From: Nereocystis luetkeana
Taxonomy: Eukaryota; Sar; Phaeophyceae; Laminariales; Laminariaceae
NCBI GenBank assembly: GCA_031213475.1
Contig: JARUPZ010000003.1
Coordinates: 12,963,580 to 13,027,579 of the forward strand
Direction of reading: 5' to 3'
DNA length: 64,000 nt
The notes beneath the pieces were generated by a model. That model saw only the letters and a list, made by a program, of their open reading frames with translations. It had not been told where the DNA came from and ran no database searches. The translations under genes and the position numbers were made by a program. Positions 11,040 through 21,172 of this stretch are shown piece after piece (the stretch's first letter is position 1; each line of letters opens with the position of its first letter).

Positions 11040-11242
11040 TCAGCCCGTAGGTCGGTCGGTCGATCAGTCCGTAGGTCGGTCGGTCAGTTTGTAGGTCGGT
11101 CTGTTGGTCGGTCTGTCTGTCAGTCGGCCGGTCTGTCCGTAGGTCGGTCGGTCGGCCGGCCGGTCTGTTCATCGGTCGGTCTGTTTGCCAGTCGGCCGGT
11201 CTGTCCGTAGGTCGGTCGGTCTGTTGGTCGGTCGGTCGCGTT
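11040..11242. repeat. GGTC/GTCGG tetranucleotide-derived tandem repeat
   Basis: About 200 bp of GTAGGTCGGTCGGTC, TCTGTTGGTCGG and CAGTCGGCCGGTCTGTCC units, with higher-order copies of about 60-90 bp. Confidence 0.85.
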
Positions 11243-11647
11243 GGCCTTTTCGAAATGGGCCCCCCTATTTCTGGCGCCGTTTCGAGTAAAATAAACATTT
11301 TTCGAGGTCTGGGTCAAAAAAGGTTACAGTTCCAAGCAGTGCGTTCCCTCCTGAGATATGAGTTGCAGCTATAATGAATGATATACAGGTAATACACAAG
11401 GGTTCATTCGAATCACCTGGCTGATCGATGTAGATGCATAGGGGTCACTGCGAACCCCTCGGCTGATCGATGCAACACTTCGCTCAATGACGTGATGTAT
11501 ACCCGGACTATTGCCGCTTCGCTCAATGACGTTATGTACCCGGAAAATTACCGCTTCGCTCAATTACGTTACGTATACCCGGAAAACTACGCCTGCTGTT
11601 TGTGAAACCCCACACGTGCGTTCGCGGATTATGCGTTACACTACCAG

Positions 11648-11728
11648 CCGGTACAGATGCAGCAGCATCACCAGCAGCACCCTGGCGCTGCTGTCGTGCA
11701 GCATCAACCCGGAGGTGGCGGCCAAACG
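11648..11728 (+). CDS. Exon, Gln/His/Gly-rich linker
   Basis: 27 codons between ACTACCAG|CCG and ACG|GTGAGC, phase 0 at both ends, so it could be skipped without breaking frame. It encodes PVQMQQHHQQHPGAAVVQHQ then PGGGGQT, a low-complexity linker. Assignment to the same gene as the exon at 10,386 rests on phase, strand and composition. Confidence 0.55.
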
Positions 11729-11745
11729 GTGAGCATTAGACTATT

Positions 11746-11822
11746 TACGGGGGGATACAGCAATCAGGACCAAATGTGCTTTACTAAAAATACTGGAATA
11801 TAGAGGTTTTTGTGTGTATGAA
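11746..11822. mobile_element. Family A relative, truncated (copy 9)
   Basis: Left part only: TACGGGGGGATACAGCAATC then GGACCAAATG and the AGAGGTTTTTGTGTGTA inner segment; no right arm. Its ATACAGCAATCAG end resembles the variant at 36,692. Confidence 0.65.
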
Positions 11823-12209
11823 TCGGGAGAGGTACGAGTATCACATCTGAGAATCTTTCTGAGAACCGGGAGAACTCGGCTTGATAACCCGAGCCTCCTT
11901 GAAGTCGAGACGCGGGCCTTGCTTGCCCGTCCAAATCCCACTCGACCCATCTCTCTTCTTCACGCTGCTAATCCAACGTGGGGGACTCTCTCCTTGCCCT
12001 AAATATAGGAGAGAAAATTGCAGTCTTCGGTAGCAGGTCGAAGCTACCACATCACTGGGGACCTTTGGAGCTCTACGAAAGTAGGGACTCCACACGAGTC
12101 CTGGTTACTATGATGGTTCACCGTAATACAGCAGTAACCAAAAATTCTGAACCCTGTAAGAGTCAGACTGAACCCTTTCGGAAGCCCGGGGATAGTGGCC
12201 AAGCACATT

Positions 12210-12296
12210 AACCCTTTCAGAACTGTAGTCCCGTTTTGGGGACACTCCACTCAAATCATGAGTAGTTTGTCCCCACCACGGGACTGCAGTACTACG
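12210..12296. mobile_element. Family B element, copy 2
   Basis: Arms CTTTCAGAACTGTAGTCCCG and CGGGACTGCAGTACT; abuts family A copy 10. Confidence 0.78.
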
Positions 12297-12301
12297 GTAG
12301 T

Positions 12302-12402
12302 TACGGGGGGCCATATTAAGTAGGACCTACGGTACATACAAAAGCCTATATATTTGGCTATTTTTACGAACAACATTTGCTTATTTATTGTGGTCCCCCG
12401 TA
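12302..12402. mobile_element. Family A MITE, copy 10
   Basis: Ends TACGGGGGGCCATAT and TTGTGGTCCCCCGTA; right arm decayed. It abuts a family B copy on its left. Confidence 0.82.
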
Positions 12403-12455
12403 CATGGAGGGGTTAAAACGGTAAGCATTAGACTGGCCCTTTTTGTGAACTCAGA

Positions 12456-12707
12456 GATACTGACCAATCACATTTGAACCGCAAGCATCATACTGCAGTG
12501 GGTACCCCGGTTTAAGAGCGCCCCGTGACGATACGAGCCAACACAGGCGATCTCAACTACACAACGTTCTTATCTGTAGTGGATACTGACCAATCACATT
12601 TGAACCGCAAGCATCATACTGCAGTGGGTACCCCGGTTTTAGAGCGCCCCGTGACGATACGAGCCAACACAGGCGATCTCAACTACACAACGCTCTTATC
12701 TGTAGTG
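12456..12707. repeat. Tandem duplication, 126 bp x 2
   Basis: Two nearly identical units starting GATACTGACCAATCAC and ending TTATCTGTAGTG; only a few differences (TTTAAG/TTTTAG, GTTC/GCTC). A recent event. Confidence 0.95.
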
Positions 12708-12777
12708 GGTAATATATACCTGTTATTTAGTAAAGGCGGGACTAGCCGGTTTGACCGTTCTTGAATCCCAAATGCTC

Positions 12778-12866
12778 TGAACCCATTTTGGACTGCAGTC
12801 CCGTTTTGGGGGCAATTCACGCAGAATCCGAGTGGTTTGTCCCCTAACCGGGACTGCAGTCCTAAC
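12778..12866. mobile_element. Family B element, copy 3
   Basis: Arms GGACTGCAGTCCCGTTTTGG and CCGGGACTGCAGTCCTAA. Confidence 0.8.
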
Positions 12867-12952
12867 AGTCGGGGCGCTCTTATCTCGGCAACCCTTTTAG
12901 TGAACTCAGAGATGACGACCAAAAATAATCAAAACGGTAAGCTTTCGACTAT

Positions 12953-13060
12953 TACGGGGGACCATAGTAAATAGGACATACGGTAAACACAAAAAAATAC
13001 CGTATATATTTACCCTTTTTTACTCACAAAAATTGGCCCTATTTACTGTGGTCCCCCGTT
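12953..13060. mobile_element. Family A MITE, copy 11
   Basis: Ends TACGGGGGACCATAG and CTGTGGTCCCCCGT; arms GTAAATAGG/CCTATTTAC; preceded by GACTAT. Confidence 0.86.
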
Positions 13061-13136
13061 TTAGAAGACCCCTTTCGGAAGCCGGAGATGAAGGCCGAAA
13101 AAAATGAACAATACCTAAGCGATAGATATAGACTAT

Positions 13137-13239
13137 TACGGGAGACCATAGCAAAAAGGACCAAATATTGTCGGTAGAAATTACGAAATATGCAGGTTTT
13201 TGTGTGTACCGTAGGTCCTATTTAATGTGGTCCCCCGTA
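13137..13239. mobile_element. Family A MITE, copy 12
   Basis: Ends TACGGGAGACCATAG and TGTGGTCCCCCGTA; preceded by GACTAT, followed by ATATAA. Confidence 0.85.
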
Positions 13240-13765
13240 ATATAACCCTTTTGGAAACCCAAAGATAATGGTCCCGAGAGATTGGAATGGTAAAATCTTC
13301 AGGCCGGTGCCAATGGAAACATGATGTTGCAAAAAGTGCAGCTTTTAAGTTATCGATTCCAACAAGAGAGCTGAAGATGTATTCTCTCGTACCGCTGCTG
13401 TGGGGAAAAAGGTGGATTTTTTCCCCATATCATTATTTTGGTATTTTAGATTTATTTATATTTTTTAATTATTATTTTGGTATTTTTATTCACGCGGCGC
13501 AATTTTATTTTTTTCTCGTCGTAAATTGACGAAACAGGCTGATAAAAAAAACAGCTCACACGACGACAAATAGGTCTCAACACACAGTAGAATCAACCCA
13601 CGGCCGACGCCGTCGGTTTCGGCAAGGCCAGTATATGTTGATGGCGGACCCCAAGAATATCAAGTGGATCCGTGGTCTAGGGGGGCGAGGGGCAGCCGGC
13701 GGCGTCCTACAGTAGCGGTGCGCTTTTTCGCTTGAACCGGCTAAAAAAACGTCTATTGTTTGCCA

Positions 13766-13868
13766 TCGGAGACGAATCGATATTTTTTGGCGTCTGTTTT
13801 CTACGCAAACCTGCGACCGGAGAGGGTATCGATACTTTTTGTTGTCTGTTTTCCACGAACCAGCGACC
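13766..13868. repeat. Tandem duplication, about 52 bp x 2
   Basis: CGGAGACGAATCGATA...GTCTGTTTTCTACGC and CGGAGAGGGTATCGATA...GTCTGTTTTCCACG, each ending in a CTGCGACC/CAGCGACC block. Confidence 0.75.
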
Positions 13869-14175
13869 TAATGTTTTTGTGTCAGACGCCTGGCTGGTGC
13901 CCGCCACATGTCACCGGCCGTCGTGTTGAACACTGCTGTGACTCTCAGGTTGCTCCTAAAGGGCCAAGATAACACAACCCCGGGGGCGAGCTTCAGAGCC
14001 GATTATTCTACAAAACCTGGCGGGCGCACTGCACTGCACTGCGCACGCACGCACCAAAATGGCGGCTCTTGCGAAGATCTTCTCGACTAGACCTTTCCGT
14101 AGACGTATACTATAGATGTATGTAGGCGTTTACACTCTCCCAGTTGTCGAGAAAAGCAGCTCTTGAAAATTCTTA

Positions 14176-14214
14176 CGAGGGGGGGTGTGCTATCTTATCA
14201 CCCGTGTGATACGG
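14176..14214. mobile_element. Family D right end
   Basis: GAGGGGGGGTGTGCTATCTT then ATCACCCGTGTGATACGG. The sequence 13,970-14,175 upstream (GGCGGCTCTTGCGAAGATC, CCCAGTTGTCGAG) resembles the core at 17,990-18,080, so this may be the end of a longer copy. Confidence 0.6.
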
Positions 14215-14230
14215 TACGGTACTGTTATTA

Positions 14231-14335
14231 TCACGGGGGGCCATAGTTAATAGGACCAAATATAGTTGTTGAAAATGGTAAAATAATATAGGTTTTTATG
14301 TACACCATAGGTCCTATTAACTTTGGTCCCCCGTA
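14231..14335. mobile_element. Family A MITE, copy 13
   Basis: Ends TCACGGGGGGCCATAG and CTTTGGTCCCCCGTA; arms GTTAATAGG/CCTATTAAC, the second matched arm type. Followed by ATAGT. Confidence 0.87.
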
Positions 14336-15111
14336 ATAGTAGGGTGCAGGCTAGTGACTTACCTTGGTAGTAGGCCCAAGGGAAAACCTTTTTTTTCTCT
14401 AAAGCGGCGATTTCACGTCCATATATATATATATATATTATGTACATATCCCCTTGAAAAACGGCAGCAAATAAACTACAACCCCCTGGTAGTGCCAGTT
14501 TCGTCAGGATGACTTTTTTATTTCTTCTAAGAATGGGCGATTCCGTCTCCCCGAATTCGGAAAATAAGTAGTTACCCGCGCTTTGGCACTAAAAAATCAA
14601 ACCAAACAAAATTTATTTAATCAGTCCCCATGATGACGATTTAGAAAAAGGATCAAAAAAATCTTTAAAATCCTCTCTTGCCACAAAAGTTCAAAAAAAT
14701 ATTTTTAAATGCGGCCGTCCAAGCATAATGCGGCTCCTGCTGCGCTGCTGCTGCTGCTGCTGTTTCGGCCTGTAAACAAACCCTTTAATAAAAACTAGAA
14801 AAAGATGGCTGACTGGCCAATCTCACCCTGACCAATAACGTGGAAAACCCTTTACATTTGTTTTTCCCCAACCTTTCCCCTACCCAAAGCCTGGAAGCTG
14901 TGAACTCTACTCTTTGTTGTCCTTTCCGAAGCTAAACCCCCAATCTGGGAGCTTTGGATGCGTTCTTGTTTTTGTTTTCAACCTGGACCCCACCCAACCT
15001 GGAAATCACGTCCCCCTTTTGTCTTGTTTTCTTGGTTTTATCCTTATGTGAATTAACCTCTTCCGTTGGCCGCTTTTTGGTGTGTGCGGGGCCGGGTTGG
15101 TGGGTGCCCAG

Positions 15112-15264
15112 GTTATTTATGTGGAAAACAGTGTAAATGCACCACCTCCCGGCGCGCCGTCCGGGGGGCAGTGGGTGACAGAAAAGTACTGCGGCCTGAT
15201 CACGTGGCTGATCGGTCTCTTCCTGTTCTGGTGTGTTTGCTGCTGCCCGTGCGACGAGCGAACG
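15112..15264 (+). CDS. Exon, Cys-rich transmembrane segment
   Basis: 51 codons from TGCCCAG|GTT to ACG|GTGAGT, phase 0. Encodes APPPGAPSGGQWV, then a hydrophobic segment CGLITWLIGLFLFWCVCCC and PCDERT. This is one membrane helix ending in a run of Cys that may be acylated at the membrane surface. The Pro-rich stretch followed by one helix and a Cys cluster resembles small membrane proteins of protists; I do not assign a named family. Confidence 0.7.
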
Positions 15265-15508
15265 GTGAGTGAAATGGGGTGGAGGATACAGCAGTGTTGC
15301 CTACGAGTATACATCGTATCGGCAGTTTATATACTGTGGTATATACCCACTTGAAGACCGCCTCGGGACGAGCTATTTAGTGGGTGGTATTTGCTCCGTT
15401 TTGGTCTTATCTTCCACTATGAATACTGAATGAAGGATCCATACCAGTTCCAATCGTGACGAGCCGATTTACCTGCGGTCTTATCTCTATTGCTATTGTG
15501 GCCTTAAC

Positions 15509-15600
15509 CCCTTTAGAACCGCAGTCCCGTTTTGGGGACAACCCACTCAAATTTCAAGTAGTTTGTCCCCAAAATGGGACTGCGGCTCTAAAGGGGTTAA
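15509..15600. mobile_element. Family B element, copy 4
   Basis: Best preserved: AACCCCTTTAGAACCGCAG and CTGCGGCTCTAAAGGGGTT are perfectly paired except one base. In the last intron of the membrane-protein gene. The arms differ from other copies at the same paired positions. Confidence 0.85.
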
Positions 15601-15955
15601 GCCAGAGAGCCTTAAAGTGGGTATACCACTGTACATCGTTTATATCGAACGTGTTTTGCCCTCCTCCATCCCCTGCCATCCCCCCATGGTTGTTGTCCTC
15701 AATGAAAGCTTCGATGTATCAAACATCGAGGTCGTACGTATCGATTCGTTTTTGTGTTCATCGCTACGCGTCGATCTCGATTGTCATGCTCGTAATGTAC
15801 GGCATCAAACACTGGGAGAGGTGTCCCTCGATCGCTGGATTATTACGTGCTGCTTTTCAGAGCCGTAGGCGTCCTGTCCGCATCGCCTCGTCTCTCCTGT
15901 TTTTTTCGATGAGTTATGCCGCGAGCTGCTGCCACCGCGGTTGCCACCGTCACTG

Positions 15956-16069
15956 TCACGGGGAACCATAGTGAATAGGACCAAACATTGTCAGTAAAAA
16001 TAGCGAAATATATACCGGGTATAGGTTTTTGTGTGTACCGTAGGTCCTGTTCAATATGGCCCCCCGCAA
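15956..16069. mobile_element. Family A MITE, copy 14
   Basis: Ends TCACGGGGAACCATAG and TATGGCCCCCCGCA, with a short internal insertion (ACCGGGTATA). In the last intron of the membrane-protein gene. Confidence 0.82.
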
Positions 16070-16282
16070 TAGCGACAGAGACCCCCCCCCCCCGCTCGTT
16101 GGTTGGTCAGGGCTGTGCTCGACCGTTGACCAACAAATCTCCCGAAAAGCACTGTTTTGGGCTGCAATTTCCCGTTTTTTTCTCCGAAAATTACTGTTTT
16201 GTGTTTGTAATTTTCCTAATTTCCCCCCCCCCCAAATTGTTGCCTTTTTTTTTGTTGCTGTAATTTTCCGATTGGTGGTCAG

Positions 16283-16348
16283 GTGTATATCGTGAACGGA
16301 GTCAAGTATAACACGTACGGAGCTATCGTGAGTCCGGCCTGCTGCTGA
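16283..16348 (+). CDS. Terminal exon of the PPSY/membrane protein
   Basis: Acceptor GGTGGTCAG|GTG. Encodes VYIVNGVKYNTYGAIVSPAC C and TGA; joined to the previous exon it reads CDERT-VYIVNGVKY without a phase shift. The short tail carries two more Cys at the very end. This gene ends 4.7 kb before the end of IDE on the opposite strand, so the two are convergent. Confidence 0.68.
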   Translation: MYIVNGVKYNTYGAIVSPACC

Positions 16349-16667
16349 GGGCGGCCTGACCTGGAATCACCGCGCGTTGCCATCGCCTCCGTCGCCACTG
16401 CGTCACCTATTAATAGCACTCGCTCCTGCTGGGGCAGGGCTCGGCCGGCCGTGTGTGCTTCGAGAAGAGCACACCGCCTAGTAGAACGGACCCCCCGCGA
16501 TGAAGGTGGTGATGACTCGCGCTCGAAAAATCGTCAAGTGTGTGTCTCGCGCGCTTCGAGGGAGAAACCCGTGCGCACTGCGACCTCTCGGCTGGCTCTC
16601 TCGTTCGTTCTGAGCACGAGCTGATTTCGGGCCTACAGGCTGTACAGCTCTCCCGTTCGTTTTTAAC

Positions 16668-16905
16668 ATGATCTGGTTTCGCCGCACGGTGCGCGCCTTG
16701 CTTTTTGTAACCGACGGCTCGGGTTGCGGCGGGCTCACTACGTTGCGGGGTGCAGGGAGATGTATAAGGGAGGGGGTTTGGGGTATAGCTGGTTTCGCGA
16801 CACGGCGGTGCGCGCCTTGCTCTTTGTAGCCCATGGCTCGGATTGCAGCGGGGTCAACCGAGGCATCTCGTTCCGGGGTGCGGGGAGATAAGGGAGGGCT
16901 TGGGT
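16668..16905. repeat. Imperfect tandem duplication, about 118 bp x 2
   Basis: Units share CTGGTTTCGC, GGTGCGCGCCTTGCT, TTTGTA, GGCTCGG, CGGGGTGC and GGGAGATNTAAGGGAGGG. Just 3' of the membrane-protein gene. Confidence 0.82.
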
Positions 16906-17237
16906 TGGGGCCCTTCGGGTCTGAGGCTCTTCATCTATGCTGATGGAACGTGGCATGTGCGTGTGTGCCTTGGCGTTGGGAATGTTGATGTTTTTTGTAT
17001 CCACTCTATCGACGGGAAAAGGGGGCGGAACAGGTTCTTAATCTTGCAAGAAAAGCCTTTTGGGGGTATATGGCTGAGTAGGAGGGGGGCAGGCTGGGCT
17101 CTGGGGAGCTCACAATAAATGGGGGGGGGGTATGGTGGTTATTTTTGGTCGGCTACTTTGGCTAGTGCTAATAGACTAAACGAGACAGCTAAAAAGTACG
17201 GTCACTTTGTTACTCTACTTTGCTGACCAGCGACGGG

Positions 17238-17329
17238 ATTTTAGGACTGCAGTCCCGTTTTGGGTGCAAATCACTTGGAATTGGAATGGTTTGTCCCCAA
17301 ATCGGGACTGCGGTACTAAAGGGGTTAAG
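17238..17329. mobile_element. Family B element, copy 5
   Basis: Arms TTTAGGACTGCAGTCCCG and CGGGACTGCGGTACTAAA, followed by GGGGTTAAG. Confidence 0.8.
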
Positions 17330-17838
17330 AAGATCGTGTCGTCACAGAAGACGATGACATGACGCCTGTTTTTCACCGTAAGTATGACACGGTTTTTACG
17401 AGTAGCAAGCACACTGTGCCGTTCGGTTGTGCTGTGGGAGTGCCTCATATAATTTATTGTCTTCTGTTCATCACTTTTATTTTCTTGTATTTATATCGTA
17501 CATATAATATACCTCGTGTTTGGTAGTATCATATGTTCCCGTGCAGGAAGGTTTTTTTCCGTTTGCGTCAGCTCTTTTTTCTACGAGTTACACCGCATCG
17601 ATCACATCTCCGCCCCAAACGAGGATTTTGTGCGGTTCACGCTTGGTGTCCATTTTCCGCCGGGCAAAAAAAAAAAAAAAAAAAAAAATGCTACCGACCG
17701 CCCGCCGCGTACGCGTAACGGATGAGCGGCACTCTTCCCGCGGGAAAAATCGGAAGTCTATTTCGCGATCGTAGCGGGGGAGGGTGTTGACGACTTCACT
17801 GCTTAAAAACGAAGGAATGGGAGGCGAAAAACGTACCC

Positions 17839-18112
17839 TATCACACGGGTGACAAGATAACACACCCCGGTGACAAGATAACACCCCCCCGGTGATAATA
17901 TAACACACTCCTTTGATGGGATAACACACCCCCTGGGATGAAATTCCGAGCCGGTTTTTTCCGGAACAAGAGGAGGGGGACCCCGCAACCAGAATGGCGG
18001 CTTTGCGAACGCCTTGTCAAGGCCTGTCTATATCGACGCAACGCAATGCTCGGCGTCTGCATTCCCCCGGTTGTCGATAAACCGGCTATGAAGTTCGTCC
18101 GAAGGGGTGTGG
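17839..18112. mobile_element. Family D element with amplified left end
   Basis: The left terminus is repeated about four times (GGTGACAAGATAACACACCC units), then the core with GAAATTCCGAGCCGG and ATGGCGGCTTTGCGAACGCC, ending GAAGTTCGTCCGAAGGGGTGTG. Followed by poly-G and C' copy 1. Confidence 0.65.
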
Positions 18113-18132
18113 GGCGGGGGGGGGGGGGGGGG

Positions 18133-18197
18133 CGTACTCATTTGTTGCTTGCCTTCGTCATTTGACTATTGATCACGCATCCCTTTCGAGACGGAGC
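18133..18197 (+). mobile_element. Family C' repeat, copy 1
   Basis: CGTACTCATTTGTTGCTTGC, TCATTTGACTATTGATCACG, CATCCCTTTCGAGACGGAGC, directly after a G tract of about 17. C' is a diverged relative of C: GTACTCA, GACCATNGACC, CGCATCCC and GACGGAGC are shared. Confidence 0.72.
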
Positions 18198-21003
18198 ACA
18201 AGGGGTGTGTGGGGGGGGGGGGGTTCCCTTAGGTGTTACCGTAGACGGTTGTAACGGTGCGTGTGTGATGTTTTGCCGTCGCACTGGTTTGAAGGAGCGA
18301 AGGGGGTCGGTGGGAGGGCGAACAACGTCACATAACGGTGCGTAATGTGATGTTTTCGGCTCCGGGCGCCGCCGGGCCTCGTGCCCTGACAAGGACGCTG
18401 CGGTCCTCGGTGTGCACCACGAGAGCCCTACGGTAGGAGGGGTGGCTGACTGTACTTTGTATTCGTCGGAGTGGCTGTTCGTGACGCTTGCCGGCGTTTA
18501 GCACCCTCGCTCACCCACCCACCTACCCACCCACCCACCCCATCGGACGAAGGAAAGTGCAGCGGCGCGTTAGTTCTAGGAGTAGCAAGAGAGCCCTCCT
18601 AGTGGCCGGGATGGGCCCTTGATCAGGCTGATGCCGCGACTACCGCTACATACCCCGGCACATTCATTCACAGATAGGGTTATTATGATAGTGCGGGCAC
18701 TCACTCCTACTCTCGGCCTTGTGGTCTTGCCCTGTGAATTTTATACCGGGCAGCGCGTTGCTGCATGCTGTGATGGAGCGGAGCAGGAGAATGAGGCGTT
18801 TCTCACGATTCAGTTCACTGCGGAAACCAACTTCGAATCATATAAATAATATCAAACGTTGTCGTACCGGCATTCTGGTGTGAGTGCTTTCGGCCGGTCG
18901 CCGAGGAAACAGCGAACGCATCCGGCCTACAGTACTGTACACAGGTGCTCCCATCTTCTTCAGCGGTGTATATTTGTTCATTTGCTGTATATATTGTGGG
19001 TTATTTTCTATCTTCTGGGCATTCGCCAAAAAACAAAAACGGGGGGGGTACCCGGGGTGTTTATGAGAGACCAATAAATGGCAACAAAACGGCAAGCAAG
19101 GTGGAGACTCCCTTCAGAGGACACACCAACAGAAATCCTGTCACGTGTGGCGACCACGGCCACGGCTCATCGCTTTTAGAACTGCTCGTTCGTACCCATG
19201 CAGTTTTATCCATTCAGTCTGTCTACAGCGTTTGTATGTACGTACAGCATCATAGCCCGAGGGTACAATGATACTCTTTACCTCGCAGTTTCCCCAGAAA
19301 CGGTCTCAATCGGAGCATGTGATGGAAGTATCGGAAGTCGCTCATACGACCGACCGCCCAACCTCCAAGTGGTGCCGAACATATCTCCTATCGAGTACAC
19401 CCCCCCCCCCCTGCACAATGTAGGCGTAAAAAGTCCTTGCGGAGACATCACAACAGTGTAGCACACCAATAGGCGTACCGAAATGAGAGGTTGTCGACAC
19501 TTTATGGGGGTTTGCAACAATTTCCATGCATTGTTCATTGCCTCTACAGGTACATTAACGTTTTTGACGCCTAAACTGTGCAGGGCAGGGGGGGGGGGGG
19601 GGGGTCCCGGCCACCAGGGTTACCGGAAAAAACTGTATGGGGGACAGCGCGCCAGCGCCGTTCATTAGCGTCGCATTGCAGTAAATAGAACGGGCACGAT
19701 GTGTAATCTGGGCTTGCCGTCCCTAAAACTGCACTTCAAAAATGCGTTCCACTCGCTTCCAACGCGGACAACAACTGAGTATATGCTGCTGTTTGCAACA
19801 CCGTTGTTTTTCTCGAGTACAACCGGGAGCTTTCTACCGGGGTATCACGCAGCAGCACCGTTTAAATGCCCTGCAGTCTACAGCAGTATACCAGAGGGTA
19901 TCAAGCAACAGCGCCGTCCACATGTCGCAAGGCAACTAGCTGCAGTGGTCTACGTGCGTACCAGGGTATAACAGCGTCGTTTAGATGCCGTGTACGGTAG
20001 CAAATAGCAGCAGCCAAAGCAGCACGACCGTCGAAAAAGAAATAAATCTCCACAAATCGCTACAGCGACAACGCTAAATATCGCGGCGGTGCTTCAGACA
20101 AACACGTATATGCGTGTCCGGCGGCGTCGGCAACAACAGCAGCATGACTGGCGTAAAACAGAAGCTCACACAAACCGTAACACGACATCGGGATGATAGC
20201 TTCATGGCATGTAACACGTACCCAAGTGGCACGAACGCATGAAGCTTGTTTTCCCGCTGCTACAGAGCTACCTGGTATGATAGTCATACGAGCGGCACCA
20301 CGCCTACCCTCCTCGCGCTCGGCAGAAGCCGCCGCTTCCACGGCGCCGATGACGAGACAAGCATCGCCTCGGCGGCTTTTCGCCGCCGCTGATGTTCACC
20401 CTCTGGCGCCCGCCTGTTCATCCTAGCCTGACATCTCCAGCTACAGGCGAAGCGTCTCGAAAAGCTTACTAAAGGGTATCTACCCTGAGGGCATCAACAG
20501 TCATTGTGCTGTTCCCACCAGTCCAGTGCCAGAGAGCAGAGGTTGTGGGAGAAATACCTACCATCCCACCCACCAAGAAAATGTCAAGCCCCATCCCACA
20601 TGCTGCACGGTGCCCTGCTAAGCTACAAGTACCACCTTGAAAATGTCACAATCATCCCAACACCAAACGGTGCGGTACCCTGCTGCTCCCAAGACCACGT
20701 GCGCAGGTTAGAACACACCGAAATAGCACGGCCGAAAAACGGCGAGCTAACAACCCTCTGCGGCAGGCCCCTGCAATTTGAAGTAGAGCGCCAGCGCGCA
20801 TGCCACGGCGGCGAGCGAATGTTCCAATCGCTGTTTCTTTCCACCCTGTATCGATTCAACCGCCAGCATCTACGTACAGTTACCAGGTGGAGGCATGGTA
20901 GCCCCTACTCCAATCGCGATCGAGACCAAGCCAATAATTTTTGTTTAGCAAAATCGCCAAAGATGGACGGCAACGACGGCAAACTACAGCGGTCTGCCCG
21001 TCT

Positions 21004-21172
21004 CTACGAGAGACGAGGACGGACGGGAAACTTGTCCTGCTCTTTCCTCCATCGCTCCTCGTCAGGGACGATCGTCGCCCCTCTCGCAAGGACTCCCATC
21101 TCACTCGCGTATTTCTTCGCGAACACTTCTGACGCCAGCACACGCCTCTCTTTCCCCCCCTCCAGGAAATGC
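21004..21172 (-). CDS. IDE: IDE exon 22, C-terminus and stop
   Basis: 55 codons plus [23 protein letters not shown] then an acidic and basic tail ending RPRLS. Position and the [12 protein letters not shown] pattern fit the last beta strand of M16A proteins. Acceptor CGTTGCAG|GCA restores the phase left by exon 21. Less conserved than the rest, but no other downstream segment fits. Confidence 0.8.

Larger units (their letters stand above)
16349..21003. other. Convergent intergenic region
   Basis: Between the 3' ends of the membrane-protein gene (plus) and IDE (minus). Contains the 118-bp tandem duplication, family B copy 5, a family D element with C' copy, several G tracts and a CAGCAGTATACCAG block near 19,880. 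Long frames opposite the IDE 3' end (20,504-21,244 plus) look like shadows. Confidence 0.6.

Noticed and set aside
17839..17935. Regularly spaced repeats that could suggest a CRISPR-like array
   Set aside because: Units are the amplified end of a family D element with no unique spacers, and the genome is eukaryotic.
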